64,000 nucleotides of DNA from DATJLY01 sp963729295 (lineage in GTDB: Bacteria > Pseudomonadota > Alphaproteobacteria > ATCC43930 > CGMCC-115725): assembly GCA_963729295.1 (NCBI GenBank), contig CAVSNJ010000010.1, positions 124,001 to 188,000 on the forward strand, given 5' to 3'. The stretch's first letter is position 1; every line of letters begins with the position of its first letter. Below the pieces are notes generated by a model. It saw nothing but the letters and a program-made list of their open reading frames with translations. It was not told the DNA's origin and searched no databases. A program made the position numbers and the translations under genes. Of the stretch, positions 62,779-64,000 are shown in pieces.

Positions 62779-63387
62779 ATGAGATCTCGCGACCGAGCAG
62801 CCGACAAGAAGCGGCGCTCCAAATCGCCGGGCAAGTCGGCGGCGAAATCGATCGCCGCGACGAAGAAGGTCGCGCCGGTGAAGAAAGCATCCTCGCACCC
62901 CAAGATCGTCGCGAAAAAGCCGCCTCAGCCCGCCAAAAAGCCGACCCCGCCGAAAGCCGCCGCTCCCGTCCCGGCGCGACCTGCCGCCGTCGCCGCTCCC
63001 GCCCTGGCGCGGCCCGCCGCCGCTCCCGCTGCCAGGCCCGCCATGTCCTCGCCCGCCGCCGCGCGGGCGCCGGCTCCCGCGATGGCCCCGCCGCGGCCGG
63101 CCGCAGCACCCCCGCGCCCGGCCGCCAGCGCCAAGGCGCCGGGCCAATCCGATTCGGCCGCTCGCCTTGCCAGCGCGCAGCAGGCCGAAGAGCGCCGCAA
63201 GGCAGCGACGCGCAAACTCTTCGCCCGGCTGCGCTCGCTCGAAGCGATCGTCGGCGCCGATCTCAGAAAGCGCGGCAGCCTACTTCTGTCGCAGGCGGTC
63301 GACCAGTGGTACGCCGAGGCGATCAGCGCGAGCGCCAGTGACGTGACCATCACCAACGCCGCGCGCGCCGTTATCGCGCAGCTCTAG
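62779..63387 (+). CDS. Lys/Ala/Pro-rich histone H1-like protein
   Basis: A 202-residue basic protein. Residues 1 to about 115 form a low-complexity tail: first Lys-rich (KKRRSKSPGKSAAKS, KKPPQPAKKPTPPK), then Ala/Pro-rich. The remaining about 75 residues look folded, mostly helical (EERRKAATRKLFARLRSLEAIVG, LLLSQAVDQWYAEAI). The tail resembles bacterial H1-like/AlgP DNA-binding tails. ATG 62779 has a GGAGGAAACG ribosome site. It could compact DNA or bind RNA or anionic surfaces; no neighbour supports one reading. Confidence 0.7.
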   Translation: MRSRDRAADKKRRSKSPGKSAAKSIAATKKVAPVKKASSHPKIVAKKPPQPAKKPTPPKAAAPVPARPAAVAAPALARPAAAPAARPAMSSPAAARAPAPAMAPPRPAAAPPRPAASAKAPGQSDSAARLASAQQAEERRKAATRKLFARLRSLEAIVGADLRKRGSLLLSQAVDQWYAEAISASASDVTITNAARAVIAQL

Positions 63388-63490
63388 TCTAGGCCGCCGC
63401 CGCTCAGTCCCTGTTTCATTCGACCGTTACGTCTGGCGCGGGAGTGCCGTGCCTGTGCCGGGCACCCACGTGTGCGGTCGGACCGCCCGC

Positions 63491-64000
63491 CTATTGCGCC
63501 GCGAGATTGCGGAACAGGCTGACGCCGTGCAGCAGATCGACGGCGCGCACGAACTGATAGTCCTCGTCGGTGCCGAGCGTCTGGCTATCGAGCGCGTTGG
63601 TCTCGGCCATGGGGACGGGCGTTGTGCCCGGCGGGATGTTGGGCGGCGGCTTCGTCGGCGTCACTGGCGTCGCGGTTGTCGATGTGTCGGACGACTGGTC
63701 GTTCTTGAGCGCGCCGCGCAGATCGGCCTCGTGCAGCGTCTTGCCGGTCGCGACCTTCTCGATCTTGGCCGGCGACACGAGCACGTCGGGTTCGATGCCT
63801 TCACCCTGGATCGAGCGGCCTGACGGCGTGTAATAGAGCGCCGTCGTGAGGCGCACGGCGCCGCCGCTCTGCTTCACCGGCAGGACCGTCTGCACCGAGC
63901 CTTTGCCGAACGAGCGCGTGCCGAGCAGGATTGCGCGATGGTCGTCGTGGAGCGCGCCCGCGACGATTTCCGACGCCGAGGCCGAGCCGCCGTTGATGAG
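63491..64000 (-). CDS. S41 C-terminal processing protease, 5' end outside window
   Basis: The C-terminal part of a CtpA-type periplasmic protease. At the window edge it reads LINGGSASASEIVAGAL with the catalytic Ser, then GTRSFGKGSVQT with the Lys of the Ser-Lys dyad, as in the S41 family. A strand block with LTTALYYTPSGRSIQG follows. A Thr/Pro-rich linker and a short C-terminal helix complete it. The N-terminal signal and PDZ domain would lie beyond base 64000. Confidence 0.9.
   Translation of the reverse strand, partial: LINGGSASASEIVAGALHDDHRAILLGTRSFGKGSVQTVLPVKQSGGAVRLTTALYYTPSGRSIQGEGIEPDVLVSPAKIEKVATGKTLHEADLRGALKNDQSSDTSTTATPVTPTKPPPNIPPGTTPVPMAETNALDSQTLGTDEDYQFVRAVDLLHGVSLFRNLAAQ

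Overview
The window is GC-rich, densely coded bacterial DNA with short gaps, overlapping starts and stops, and palindromic intergenic repeats. Gene families and repeat types point to a soil-type alphaproteobacterium, probably Hyphomicrobiales or a relative; this is inference from content, as no rRNA or tRNA gene was seen. Most genes look like a catabolic and transport region for aromatic or other organic acids: two complete branched-chain-amino-acid-type (HAAT) ABC importers (11190-15862 and 55501-60213), one orphan solute-binding protein (3444-4670), five vicinal-oxygen-chelate (VOC) proteins that look like extradiol dioxygenases, one LigB-type class III extradiol dioxygenase, a bifunctional flavin monooxygenase/ene-reductase of the salicylyl-CoA / 2-aminobenzoyl-CoA type coupled to RidA, a PaaA-like di-iron protein beside a PaaK-like CoA ligase, an indolepyruvate oxidoreductase pair, thiamine-diphosphate enzymes, acyl-CoA enzymes, glutathione transferases and MFS pumps.

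Layout. 1-6.7 kb: 3' part of a ThDP enzyme, PaaK-like/PaaA-like pair, solute-binding protein plus luciferase-like monooxygenase, hydrolase. 6.7-11.1 kb: DHA2 pump, AT-hook mini-protein, NRAMP-like transporter with universal stress protein, two very large palindromes. 11.2-16.6 kb: HAAT importer and GST. 16.6-20.4 kb: envelope genes (transglutaminase-like protease, parvulin, TPR glycosyltransferase). 20.5-30.1 kb: molybdenum hydroxylase large subunit with a VOC protein, small secreted proteins, DoxX, VOC, MFS, PDH-E1-like protein. 30.1-34.2 kb: MarR, VOC, GYD and enoyl-CoA hydratase cluster. 34.4-42.2 kb: two tandem M24-fold proteins with a ThDP decarboxylase; esterase; acyl-CoA dehydrogenase, amidohydrolase and 2-hydroxyacid dehydrogenase. 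42.2-46.1 kb: ArsR-SRPBCC-GST-cyclase-reductase operon with an operator-like palindrome at its start. 46.1-55.2 kb: iorBA, pyrE, PAS protein, RidA/monooxygenase, LigB, AIM24 protein. 55.5-60.2 kb: second HAAT importer. 60.2-64 kb: MFS, VOC paralogue, basic H1-like protein, 5'-truncated S41 protease.

Four otherwise well conserved genes (near 47, 20688, 35131 and 39332) are each broken by exactly one extra base. A one-sided pattern like this fits insertion errors in the assembly better than gene decay, but it should be checked. No CRISPR array, insertion sequence, phage or obvious novel defence system was found. The best candidates for new biology are the tandem M24 pair with altered metal sites, the monooxygenase-RidA coupling, the NRAMP-like transporter with changed metal motifs, and the ArsR operator at 46076-46095.
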